From NCBI RefSeq assembly GCF_029633865.1, contig NC_079214.1, forward strand, positions 16,367,936 through 16,431,935: DNA of 64,000 nt, written 5' to 3'. How positions within the stretch are numbered: the stretch's first letter is position 1; each line of letters starts with the position of its first letter. A program made the translations under genes and the position numbers. Origin of the DNA: Lampris incognitus (Eukaryota > Chordata > Actinopteri > Lampriformes > Lampridae). The notes beneath the pieces were generated by a model. The model was not told the DNA's origin, ran no database searches, and saw only the letters and a list, made by a program, of their open reading frames with translations. Positions 11,060-21,028 of the stretch are shown here, one piece after another.

Positions 11060-11540
11060 CCTCAATGGAGAGAATATTTCAAGTAGAATCCTTGGCATGG
11101 GATAAGGCAGCTGCTGAACCATCTGGTGATGTGGCGACATCTTGTGCCAGCCAACTTCCCTTTTTTCTCGCTTGTTCCACAAGTGGCCACAGCTTGGCTC
11201 TTGCATCTTTTACGTTTTGTGTTAAGTCCTCTGTGATCTTGATTTTTTTTTTGGCTTCAAAACTTCTGAGTGTTTAGCATCTGCCCATACACGATCACAG
11301 TGTTTGCGAGACAGAAACTGTACAATAATGCGGCGTGGATGCGTGTTAGTACCACTTCTGTTGCTCTTATCCTTCTTGGGCCCAATTCGATGTGCCACAT
11401 CGGCAGTTTTGGAGGGAATCCTTGATTCCCGGTGAGACTCTTGACAATGGATCAATCACGGTCATCTTAACGGTTTCACTTTCTCGTTCCGGGACACCAG
11501 ATATCGATTTCATGTATCCAGTCTCGTAGCACATTGTTCT
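11060..11540 (-). pseudogene. LINE ORF1-like remnant
   Basis: The minus strand encodes HRIGPKKDKS and PRRIIVQFLSRKHCD followed by VWADAKHSE, the signature of the L1-type ORF1 RNA-binding region (RRM/C-terminal domain), with a broken ISGVPERESE segment upstream. The frame shifts at least once. It lies beyond the Gypsy insertion, upstream of the ORF2 remnants on the same strand, and so belongs to the same split LINE. Confidence 0.65.
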
Positions 11541-11546
11541 CTGTCG

Positions 11547-11972
11547 TTAGAGATTGGACCCGGTTTGCTTGTTGTGATGCCCTCCACACACACCACAGGC
11601 TTTGTTATAAATCTTCTGGCCTTTGCTTGGCCTGCTAACGTTAGCTTTGCTAATATTTTTCACTGTGCCTGACTTTCCGGCCTTACAGTGTACTGCATGA
11701 ACTTCATGGCTCTCGTTAGCCACAGCTTTTAGCTGCAGTTGTGCTAGCTCGTAGGAGCGGGCTATATCGATTGCCTTATCCAGTGTTAGCTCTGGTCCTC
11801 GACAAAGCAAATTTTCACGCACTCTAGGTGAGTTAGTAGCGAATACTATGTGGTCCCTGACCATCTCTTCGCTATTTGCATAGTCAGTCCTTAACAAGCA
11901 GTTTGAGCTCGGTTACAAAGTGCTCAAATGAATCGCCACTCCTCTGCATCTTCTCATGGAATCAAACTCCCA
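11547..11972 (-). pseudogene. Second Gypsy family: middle and C-terminal Gag fragment
   Basis: The minus strand encodes a Gag segment with FHEKMQRSGDSFEHFVTELK, then after one frameshift MVRDHIVFATNSPRVREN and LTLDKAIDIARSYELAQ, ending in a CGVCGGHH zinc-knuckle start. The N-terminal part of the same Gag type lies next door on the opposite strand (12084-12380), so the gene has been broken and rearranged. Confidence 0.7.
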
Positions 11973-12448
11973 GACAACTGAGGGTACCTGGCATTATTCT
12001 TTATTAGGCAGACAGTCACAACATGTCGCAGTAAGTAGTTAGACTACGGACCCACTTGGAAAAAAAAGAAAAGAACAAAAAAGATGGAAGCTTTTGGTGT
12101 CCCTAGCCCGCGGATGGACCGGGGATCCTCCAACCTACCTGATGTGTGGCGGCGATTCAAACAGCATGCCGAGCTCATGGGCCCGCTCAAAAGACAAGCA
12201 GGGGAGGAAAAGTGCAGTTTTCTCCTGCTGTGGATCAGGGACAAAGAAAGGGACATGAGTAATACTTGGCTATTAACGGAGGACGATGCTGCAGTGTTAA
12301 ACACGTACTACGACGGGTTTTCAGCATACCTCACGCCGAAAGCTAGCCCCATCTTCGCCAGGTACAACTCCCACTTCTGACACCATGTTGTGACTGTCTG
12401 TCTAATAAAGAATAATGCCAGGTACACTCCGTTGTTTGGGAGTTTGAT
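11961..12448. repeat. Inverted 64-bp arms around a flipped Gag segment
   Basis: The arms at 11961-12024 and 12384-12448 are inverted copies of one another (CATGTTGTGACTGTCTG, AATAAAGAATAATGCCAGG, GGGAGTTTGAT). The right arm abuts a PBS-like ACTTCTGACACCA at 12373-12385, so the arms probably derive from LTR ends. The enclosed part carries the Gag N-terminus in the reverse direction to the remaining Gag. Confidence 0.7.
12084..12380 (+). pseudogene. Second Gypsy family: N-terminal Gag fragment, inverted
   Basis: The frame begins MEAFGVPSPRMDRGSS and includes WRRFKQHAEL, SFLLLWIRDKERD and YYDGFSAYLTPKASPIFARY, a Gag N-terminal pattern known from fish Gypsy elements. It stops at 12380, where sequence resembling a reversed primer-binding site begins. 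The continuation of this Gag lies on the minus strand to the left. Short microhomology GCCAGGTAC at the breakpoint and inside the arm suggests how the rearrangement arose. Confidence 0.65.
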
Positions 12449-12740
12449 ACTTCTACTCGTTTAATTTCGTCCTGCTAGCTACACACTCATAGTAGTCCGC
12501 ATGGTCCCATTAGTGAACCACTTCCGCTACATCCGGTTAGTGCATTATGGGTAATATAGTAGTCGCCCCTTCATCCAGTAGTACAGTCACAGCTTTAACG
12601 TGTCAACACCGTCTTCCCATAATCTTAGTTAAGAATTTTAGGGTATCGAGGCAGCTAGCAGTCGAGGAAAAAACAAAATGGCTCCAGCATAACAAGACAT
12701 GGTTAAGATGGAAAAATATTCCATTTTGTCAACTCTGTCA

Positions 12741-12848
12741 GATTTTATGTCTGACTGCTGGGATAGGCTCCAGCTTCCCGCGACTGTATGTAGGATAAGC
12801 AGTTTGGATAATGGATGGATGGATGGATGGATGGATGGATGGATGGAT
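12741..12848 (+). repeat. Dispersed teleost repeat with (GGAT)n tail
   Basis: This is the same repeat as at 1564-1681 in the opposite orientation (GCTGGGATAGGCTCCAGC, GGATAAGCAGTTTGGATAAT), followed by about eleven ATGG units to 12848. Copies of TGTCAACTC and its complement flank it at 12727 and 12849, so it may have inserted into the older element there. Confidence 0.6.
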
Positions 12849-12969
12849 AGAGTTGACAAGTGCTCCCAAAAACTCTTTGTATGTAGTGGATAACAACCAC
12901 ATATGCTAGTTAGCTAGCTAATGTCTCTCATCCATTTCCTAATAAAAAACTCATTTATTGTTTTTATCT

Positions 12970-14810
12970 GTACTGCAGGCAAGCATAGCTAGAAAGAAAC
13001 TGTCAGTGGAAGAGCAAAGAAAGAAAGAGAAAGGGAGAGAAGAAAAACTAGGGAAAGGCATTCAAGGGAAGTAAACGCTTTGAAAGAGAAAATTAAGAAG
13101 ATAGCTAAACCGACTGACATAGCAAAAATGGCGAAAAAAGACATCTGATAGGAAGACATGTCTGTGTCAGTAATCAGTATCATGAAAATGCATACTTAAT
13201 GCTTCAGGTTCTAAGGTCACCGGGTGCTGTGAAGTCAACCAAACTAGAGGACAGCTTTCAATTAGTTTGTTGCTCTCCACCAAGTGAGGCCTGCCCTCTT
13301 TGCACCTGTTTACATTGCTTAAACAAACACACGGTTCTGCTCCCAGAGCAAGGTGGAATCAATGTTGAATGGAGGCAGTGGGAGCGAGTTCAAGAAGAAA
13401 CAGCTAGAGGGATCCACTTCAACATGAAACTTAACTTGCACAGCGGAAGTCTTTCAGAGCTGCTCCATCTAGTATATGAGGAGAAACTTAGAACGGAGAC
13501 CACAACATATGTGTGCTTGGTTCACAATCAAGCAAAAGTATACAGAAATGTAACTGAGACCTGCAGTGAGAACACAGTCATCATACATGTTGAGTTTTCA
13601 GAATTCTGGAAGTGCAAGTATGCCTCTGAAGTTCAAGCCTGCCACGTTGGCCAGAACTTGCTGCAGTTGAATCTTCATACTGGAATGTATTACACCAAGG
13701 GTGAAAAGGCAGCATTTTGCACAGTTTTAGAGTCTAAGAGACAAGATGCTGCAGCAATCTGGACATACATAGATCCAGTCCTAAAAGATATTTGGACAAA
13801 ATTTCCGTCGGTTACAACTGTGCACTTTTGGTCAGATGGTCCCAGTAAGCAGTATAAGAACTTCTTCCTCCTTTCTGAGGTACCACCCATACTGGGCTTC
13901 AACAGAACCACATGGAATTATTTCCCAACATCCCATGGCAAGGGTGCCCCGGGTGGCATTAGGGGAACTGTAGAAAGAACCGCAGACAAATTGGGTGTGT
14001 GGGGAAATGATGTGAAGGATAGAAAAGAGTTCTTTGAAAAGATCTCAAACAGTCTGATTGGTGTTCAGCTGTATCACATTGAGGAAGAAGACATGACAAA
14101 ATATGAATCACTTCTCACGCAACAACTCAAACAGGTTCCATCGACAAGAAAATTATACCAGGTCATCCCACATCAAAATAGTGTCCACCACAGACAGCTG
14201 TCATGCTTTTGCAGTGAGCCATTGAATTGCCAATCCCTGGCTACTTTCTGTTTACATGGCTGCACAGAGGAACAGCAGACTGATCCGAGGGCCAGGAAGA
14301 AATCAGAATCAGAATCAGAATACTTTATTCATCCTGAGGGGAAATTGGGTCCCCTCTGGGGTGAAGAAAGGTCCTTTGGCCATGTTGATGGAAGAGATGG
14401 AAGAGGAGATGGAGGAAATAGAAGAGTTCATGGAGGAGGAAAAGGAAATGGAATAGGAGCTGCTGAAAGGTCCTGAGGGCACTATAGCCGAAATAACTAT
14501 TGACAGCATTGAGGATGGAGACTGGCTAGCAGTATGATGACCACTGGTGGCTAGCAAAGGCCATTGATGTAGACACTGAGCACCAATATGTGAAAGTGGA
14601 GTTTATGCACCCTCTTGGTCCAACAGCAAATGTTCACCCAAAACATGGGAGGAGGGATGTCTTTCTGTTCAGTCAAAGACATTCTTGTGAAACTAACAGG
14701 GAAGGTATGTCCACTCCAATCAAGCTGCACAAGAGATCTCTACAGCATAGCCCCTGATGTAATGGACTTCACAGAGCGCAAGCATGTCCGATGCCTGTTG
14801 CCCAGTGCTT
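12970..14810 (+). pseudogene. Decayed transposase-like gene, unclassified family
   Basis: A lysine/glutamate-rich start (ARKKLSVEEQRKKEK, about 12980) leads with frameshifts into a 1278-bp open frame from 13199. That frame has a Cys cluster (CPLCTCLHCLNKH), HVEFSEFWKCKY, LHTGMYYT, FWSDGPSKQYKN and TSHGKGAPGGIRGTVERTAD. The region 14470-14800 then encodes, in another frame and after in-frame stops, a YDDHWWLAKAIDVD and VEFMHPLGP segment. I recognise this arrangement as a multicopy family in fish and invertebrate genomes and think it transposon-derived, but cannot name it. The open frame after about 14300 reads through an inserted LINE tail, so its last 50 or so residues are not original. Not functional. 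Confidence 0.5.
14309..14360 (-). repeat. L2-like LINE 3' tail
   Basis: AATCAGAATCAGAATC followed by ACTTTATTCATCCTGAGGGG is the reverse complement of the LINE 3' end seen in the other direction at about 49905-49948. It is a severely truncated insertion that interrupts the transposase-like gene. How far it extends to the right is unclear. Confidence 0.65.
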
Positions 14811-15235
14811 AAGTCACACAGGTCAGACAAAAATGAAATCTTTAGTAATTGATCCATCCTATTTCAAAATGGCTACAGATCACCAGTATTCCCATAGAAT
14901 GGAGAACAATTCTGTTGTTGTTACAGGGTATCCTATAGTAATGCTTACCTACATTGAAGCCTCTATACTTACTGTACCTGCAACACTTACCTGTTTGGAA
15001 AATGTGTATTCTAGATAAACCAAACTCCCTTCATACTTATCTGTAGAGAGAAATTTAAGTGAATCCTAGCACTTACCTGTCTGAAGCCCTGTGGAAAAAC
15101 ATAGTTGGATTTATTACACTACATAATCACCTACCTTGCTAGTTCTAGTTCTAAACCTGTCCTATTCCCACGTAATACTTATCTTTGACTCTCAAACAAA
15201 TATGCAGTGTTTACCTTTACCTGCAATAATTACAA

Positions 15236-15421
15236 TTACATTTATTCATTTAGCAGATGCTTTTATCCAAAGCAACTTTCAATAAGCTTACACGAACAGC
15301 CCCCCTGGAGTAATTTAGGATTAAGTGTCTTGCTTGAGGGCACACTATTGGTGGTGTTCCTAGGTGGGATTTGAACTCATGACCTTTTGGTCACCAGTCC
15401 TACTGTCCACTGTGCCACCCC
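15236..15421 (-). repeat. tRNA-derived SINE-like repeat, second type
   Basis: The block begins TTATTCATTTAGCAGATGC and TTTTATCCAAAGCAACTTTC and ends in GGATTTGAACTCATGACC and a GTGCCACCCC terminus. Read on the minus strand, the end resembles a tRNA head with a B-box GGTCATGAGTTCAAATCC. It is a widespread fish repeat and encodes no protein. Confidence 0.55.
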
Positions 15422-15789
15422 TACCTGTTATTATGTGAATACGAGAGAGAAAATTTGTATCCTACTCACTGTCCACTATGCAACCCTTACCCCTTATTAT
15501 GTGAATAAGAGAGAAAAGTTAGTTGTAGCTTAGGGGGAAAAAAAGAAAAAAGAAAGGGAAATGACTTTCAAAGTTTCTATATAGAATCACAACAAAGAAA
15601 AATATTTTAAACTAGAAACTTTACTGAGACATATCGACATATTATGAGTCTGACAGTTTTCTTTGATTTTCCAACAAGCCATTGGAAAGAGGAAGGACAG
15701 CCACTGGAAGGATTCTGGAACCCACATATAATACAGTTACAATTGGATAGCTTTAAAAACTTTATTAGTTAGTTTTCTTAGTCTGTTGT

Positions 15790-15985
15790 CAGTCCAGTTC
15801 AGATATGCCTGACACCTCTAGTATAGGCCGTCAACAAGGGACCTCCAGAGTCCTCAGCCATTAGTTTTCTTTTGATGCCAGGCACATCCTAGTCTCTTGA
15901 TGTCTGCCTGGAGATCCCATTGCCAGTTGTTCTTTGGCCAGCCTCTCTTCCTCTTCCCTTGATGGTTCCATGTCAAAGCTTGTCT
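15790..15985 (-). repeat. LINE C-terminal fragment
   Basis: The minus strand encodes a QGKRKRGWPKNNWQWDLQ-like stretch followed by RTLEV, typical of the very end of a non-LTR reverse transcriptase ORF (a basic GRP motif, then a W-x-x-LV block). No other part of that element is present. Confidence 0.5.
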
Positions 15986-16034
15986 GATCTCAAGCAGTTG
16001 TTAGTAAAATATTTGCAAATTCTTAATCAGTTTT

Positions 16035-16220
16035 CAATGGAGCTGCCAGGGAAGAGGAAAAGATGAAGGCTAAAGAGGTTTATGGATGTGGTGAGAGAGG
16101 ACATGCAGGTGGCTGGTGTGACAGAGGAAGATGCAAAGGACAGGAAGCGATGGAAACGGATGATCTGCTGTGGCGACCCCTAACGGGAACAGCCGAAAGT
16201 AGGAGTAGATGAAAACTGAT
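16035..16220 (+). repeat. RTE-type LINE 3' end with target-site duplication
   Basis: The sequence reads ELPGKRKR-like, then [19 protein letters not shown] and CGDP, the C-terminus of an RTE-type LINE that is also present at 29016-29610. CTTAATCAGTTTT occurs at 16022-16034 and 16239-16251 as a 13-bp duplication. An inverted copy of the same target (AAAACTGATTAAG) sits at the 3' junction, giving a small hairpin. Confidence 0.65.
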
Positions 16221-16892
16221 TAAGTACTAGTAGTAGTACTTAATCAGTTTTAATCTCCATCAGCTGTTTGTCCACACCGTCAGCTGTTTGTCAACCCCGT
16301 CAGTAATTATCAACACCGTCAGATGAAGGTTTGTCCTTTTTCAAAGAAATATGTTACTCTTTGTTCAATTTATTGTGTATATATTAACACTCCAGCTGAA
16401 CTACATGCAATGATGTCTTCTTTGAATAAGAACATTGAATTTATTTATGCTTAATATTAAAAATGAATATACAAAATTAAGGAATTTTGAAATTGGATTT
16501 TTCAAAATAGTGTGAAATCGGAAAAATACATACAATGCATTTTATCAATTAACTCTGTTACAGAATATCATTATTAGATGCTACTTGAGGACTTTACACT
16601 CTTGTTGAATTGATCAAATTAAAATAGCATGCTTTTTGGTTTGTCTGACGGAGTTGACACAAATCAAGTTATGGAGTGAATAAATGTCAATTTTTATAAA
16701 AGTGTTTTAATAAAAAAAAACGGGTCCCTTACATGGTTTGTTAGCTTAGACCTTTGTCCATAAATATATCAATTTCAAATTAATGTAGTATTTAAAAAAA
16801 ATAGAAGACCTAAAACATGTTTTGTCTCTTGTCTCACGAATTAGTTAGCTGTGATTGGACAGTGATTACATTTCTTGGTGGCACGATTTCAG

Positions 16893-16962
16893 TATTGTAG
16901 CGAATTCGGGGGGCAACCACATGAACTGCCGCAGCCGGGACGCGAACCTGTGTCTTAATTGA
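16893..16962 (-). repeat. tRNA-derived SINE-like fragment, third type
   Basis: TTGTAGCGAATTCGGGGGGC followed by GCCGGGACGCGAACC is the reverse complement of the block at 31873-31976. On the minus strand it has a B-box GGTTCGCGTCC. Around it, 16660-17250 is repeat-like, including a duplicated CACAAAATCTTCTTCATAGG motif at about 17149 and 17217, and holds no gene that I can support. Confidence 0.5.
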
Positions 16963-17249
16963 TCAAGATGAAAATCAGTGAAATGATGATTTTGCTTTTC
17001 GTGGCACGTTCTCCTCACACCATTCAGTGAAAACCAATGCCTCTTGTGCGTTGCATTTCCCCATGGCACGGTTTCTGCGTGCTGCGGCACTGTAAAATAA
17101 CACGCCGTGGCGATTGTTTTTCCCCTCATCCCAAAGTCGTGTGGCGGCACAAAATCTTCTTCATAGGACAATTTTTTTTAAATCTTCCTTTACAAAATCT
17201 TCTTCATTCAAGGGTGGCACAAAATCTTTTTCATAGGACAGGAAAGTTC

Positions 17250-17670
17250 AAAATGAGTGCAGGAAGGAAGAGGAGAAAGGAGACAATAATATCTAGACTT
17301 ACATTCGGACACACTGGACTAAACGGTATACTACTCAATATAGGCAAACATAATACCGGCAGATGTGACTCTACCTTGGGCAAGAAGAAACGAAGCATGT
17401 TATGCTACACTGTCAGAGATAGGCAGAAAGAAGGAATCTGATTCGAAACCTCAGAAAGGAAGAGGCAAACTTTGACTTAATAGACATTCAAACGAAGAAC
17501 TCAGGAAATGAGTGTTATTGAATTTTATTTCAATATCTAAGAATAATTTGATTTAGACGATACGTTTTTTTAAGTAGATTCTGGTACACACTCCAGTCCG
17601 GTTGGTGGCAGTAAAGCGCGGAATTGTTGTTTGCCTAACGTCAATTAACCCGACGAAGAAGATCAACGGC
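17250..17670 (+). repeat. LINE 3' end (I/R1-like), next to the MARCHF7 first exon
   Basis: One frame reads ETIISRLTFGHTGLNG and IGKHNTGRCD, the post-RT RNase-H/C-terminal signature of I- or R1-like LINEs. It is followed by CACTCCAGTCCGGTTGGTGG and a GACGAAGAAGA tail, a 3' end that I know from many fish LINE copies. The LINE tail ends within a few tens of bases of the probable first exon of MARCHF7. Confidence 0.55.
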
Positions 17671-17720
17671 ACAAAGACGCCATCGTTGATGTTCAGTTCT
17701 CTGGTGTTTTCAAAGCGAAG
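17640..17720 (+). other. marchf7: Probable MARCHF7 non-coding first exon
   Basis: A strong splice donor, AAG followed by GTGAGAATTT, ends a CpG-containing stretch at 17720, about 2.85 kb upstream of the first coding exon. The sequence downstream is comparatively CpG-rich (GCTAACGTTA-type motifs). The start is arbitrary because I cannot see the transcription start. It could also be an unrelated donor-like site. Confidence 0.4.
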
Positions 17721-19036
17721 GTGAGAATTTAATTTATCTTGTGTGGTTTTTTTTTGTTTGCCCCAATGTGTGTGTCATGTCAGCTGGTAAGCTAACCAAC
17801 CGAACGGTTCAAGTCGACAGTGATATCGTCAACGCTTGCTGAGTAATCTCCGTGTCTCTGCGATGTCTGTGTTTTAACGTTAATGAATTAACGAGCGCAG
17901 GAGCTGCTAGCTGGTCTCTCCATAACCCTAAAAGACAGCGCCAGCTGTACCGATGAAATATAACGTTAACTCAGCGTTAACCGAGAACTGGGTAATAATG
18001 ATAGCTAACCCAGTCATATGCCTCTCTTTTTCTTCCCCTCAGCAGTTTCTTTGTCACTAATCTACACTATGTGTAACGCTAGCGTTGAAGGTGATTTGTG
18101 AAGTGCGAAACGACAGTTGTGAGCAGTAATTTAACGTAATGAACGCGGTTAAACTTTGCTACACGGCATCTGTATTATGTCAGACCCCCAAATTAATCTA
18201 ACGTTGCTTTCGTTGGCCCATAGTCTCCAACTCGGATGTGTTTCTTTTAAGAAAATAACAGGCTAAAGAGACAAATCTAAAATCCTATCAACGGCAGTAC
18301 TGCATAGGGGATCAGTTTTGTGCCGAATTTGCCACCGCACCCGTAACGACACACGGAAAGGCCTTAAACCTTGTTTTTCGGGAGGCATATGACCGTTAGG
18401 CCGGTTGCCACGTTAATCCCATAGTTCTGATGGAGAGCTGGAGAAACATCATGATGTATGGAACAAAGCTTCTCTCGCGCATCTCATTTAACGTCTCCTT
18501 TAACACGCTCTTACTGCAAAAGAGGAATTACTTTGACGTCTGAAAATGTGCAACAGGAAATGTTACACAAAGACCACGCATATGCCATTTTTGAAAGTGA
18601 TTATCAGTATGTAAAGGAATTGGGTTTTTTTTGTAGGAACCATGGCCAAATAAAGCTCTCATGGAGATTATAATGCATTCCCACATTGGCATGTTGTCAA
18701 ATTGTAATCTTGTTTCAGTCAAAATGGTGAGCTTGAAGGAAGAACAATGCATACAGCAAAGGGATGAACAATCACGGAAGAGGCAGAGCCTAACAGCCTA
18801 GCTATGGTTCCAAGCATTGACTTCATGAAGCCACCTAGCAAAGACCAGGAGGGGAAATGAATACAAACTAGATGCCATACTGTTCGCGCATCACAGTGGG
18901 TTTTTTCCTTTTAAGTTTGTCGATGACTAGTGAGTCGGGACTTCGCTTACAAGCTACCAGTATTTTACATGATAAAGCCTTGATATAATAAACAATGGAC
19001 GTTTTAGAAATTAAACTCTTAAGAGCTTCCTGCAAT

Positions 19037-19337
19037 GCATGTGGAGTCGCCAGTCGCTTCTTTTCGCCTGACCGTGAGGAGTTTCCTCCCACCGTTTGGG
19101 AGGATCATGCTGTTCTCCCTAGTTCCCCCTCCCCCCCTGAACAGGCACCCCGACTGACCAGAGGAGGCGCTAGTGCAGCGAGCAGGACACATACCCACAT
19201 CCGGCTTCCCACCCACAGACAGCCAATTGTGTCTGTAGGGACGCCCGACCAAGCTGGAGGTAACACGGGGATTCGAGCTGGCAATTCCCGTGTTGATAGG
19301 CAACAGAATAGACCGCCACGCCACCCAGACGCTCCCC
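19037..19337 (-). repeat. tRNA-derived SINE, tail-truncated
   Basis: This copy runs from CATGTGGAGTCGCCAGTCGC to the tRNA-like head ending CCACCCAGACGC. It lacks the tail third of the family consensus. It lies in MARCHF7 intron 1, antisense to that gene. The rest of intron 1 (17721-20564) shows no coding exon. Confidence 0.8.
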
Positions 19338-20577
19338 TAATAAAATTTTGATTCCATCATTACAGATATTAATGACTTGGAGCTTATCACTGTGGCTAAG
19401 CTTAAACTAGCTTTTTACTGGGACCTACACTATTACTGTACCCTCATTGGATCAAAAAAGCTTTTCTTTGAACAGTTTGCTTGGTTTCCTTTTTTTAATT
19501 GCTTCATGAATGTCCAGTGTGATTAAATGTCTGCAGAATAAATATTGAACTGTTTGCAAAAGGGCTGAGCTCGTAGTGTGGAGGCATCCTTGCATGCTGG
19601 TAGTTTTCCAAGTGTATCATTCTTGCTTTGTGAGTGCATTTGGCGAAGAGGTTTGCACACGACCCCCTTCCTGGATGGCCATTTGTAACCTCTAGCTTAC
19701 CTGAGTATGAAAAATAAACAGGTAAGCAAGGAAAAACTTCGAACATTTTTGAGTTCTTTCCCTTTTTTAGGTGACAAAAAAGTCTTAATGACTCAAGTTA
19801 TTAGTAGTTAAATTGAAATGTCTTTTGTTAAGTAGGCCATTTTCTGCTCCCATACATGTTACCAATGGAACTGATGCATGTAGGGCTTAGAAATGCAACT
19901 TAATATACATTTCCACTGTAGCAATTATAGCTATCACATGGAAGACTGCTTGCTTAGGCATAAGTTGCTGCCAGCACCACTGCTAGCTCCTTTGCAATGT
20001 CATGTTGACTGGGTTTGCAGCTGGAGAATAGCCTAATACACAGTCCACGGGGATACACTGTCACATTTGATGCATCAGCAAACTCTTGACATGCTTACAC
20101 TCTCGACTGTTACTGCCTAATCAGATTGGGAGACTTGTGTCTCCTTTATGCCAACAGAGTGGGGTCAGTAAAGGATATTTTTGCTAGCAAAACCAGCTGA
20201 TGCATTGAGGCTAGGTGGCAACGATAATCCCACATCTTCAAATTAGAGATGTACTGATTGCAATTTTCTTGGCTACATCGTTTTTTTGTTTTTTTTAAGT
20301 GACCTGCTGATTCTGTGTCTTTCTTCTTCTTATAAACTATAATTGACAGCATACACAAACTTTTTTGTAACTTTTCTTTTAATGGAAATTTCACATGTCA
20401 ATTGGATATATAAGACTGACTGGCCAGTCACTGGTCATGGCCAATCAAGCTGGAAATCAGCCAGTTCTGGTCACTAACCAATTGATTGGTGCATGTCTAC
20501 TTAAAATTCAAAACCTTGATTCATAATCCATTATCTCTTGCTTTTCTGATTATCCTTGTCTTAGCAGCCAGTCAGTG

Positions 20578-20987
20578 ATGGATTCCAGGTCTGGCAGGCC
20601 TCCTTTCTCTATGTCCAGCTCCAGGTCCTCCTATACTTCAACTTCATCCTACACCTCTTCCTCTCTGGGTGCCAGTAGACTCTATGGTAGGGAGAGGGTG
20701 CTGAGCAGTGACTTCTTCCCCAGGGCTTCAACGGTCAAATCAGAAGCGGACTACCAGGTAGGCTAAAGATACAAACCACTGGCTCATCATACAGAAATAG
20801 AAAATGGTTTATGAGTCTTGTCACTGAGCCTTCAGTGCATAGCTATACAGGGTTCCAGTCTTGTCTACACATTTTACTATGTATTGTAGGCTACACCAAT
20901 TCCCTGAGTTACTGTATTAAAGGTAAATTCAGAATTTACTAACATTTTAACAATGTCCAAAATTGGGGCTGGAGGGTGCAATTATTG

Positions 20988-21028
<41 letters not shown>

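Larger units (their letters stand above)
1865..11560 (-). mobile_element. L1/Tx1-type LINE remnant, split by a Gypsy insertion
   Basis: On the minus strand, ORF1-like sequence (about 11060-11540) precedes ORF2 endonuclease and reverse transcriptase remnants (about 5850 down to 2137), and a poly(T) run at 1865-1874 marks the 3' poly(A) tail. The 4.4-kb Gypsy at 6267-10698 interrupts it between ORF1 and ORF2. Without the insertion the LINE would be about 5.2 kb, near full length for this clade. It is broken by many stops and frameshifts and is not capable of movement. The 5' boundary near 11560 is approximate because gag fragments of another element adjoin it there. Confidence 0.75.

Noticed and set aside
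13199-14476. Host protein-coding gene of 425 codons
   Set aside because: The frame runs through an inserted LINE tail near 14309, upstream and downstream homology is in other frames, and the family is multicopy; a decayed transposon gene is the better reading.
16866-17171. 101-codon minus-strand open frame
   Set aside because: It overlaps the SINE-like block at 16893-16962 and a locally duplicated motif; no domain or coding pattern is visible.
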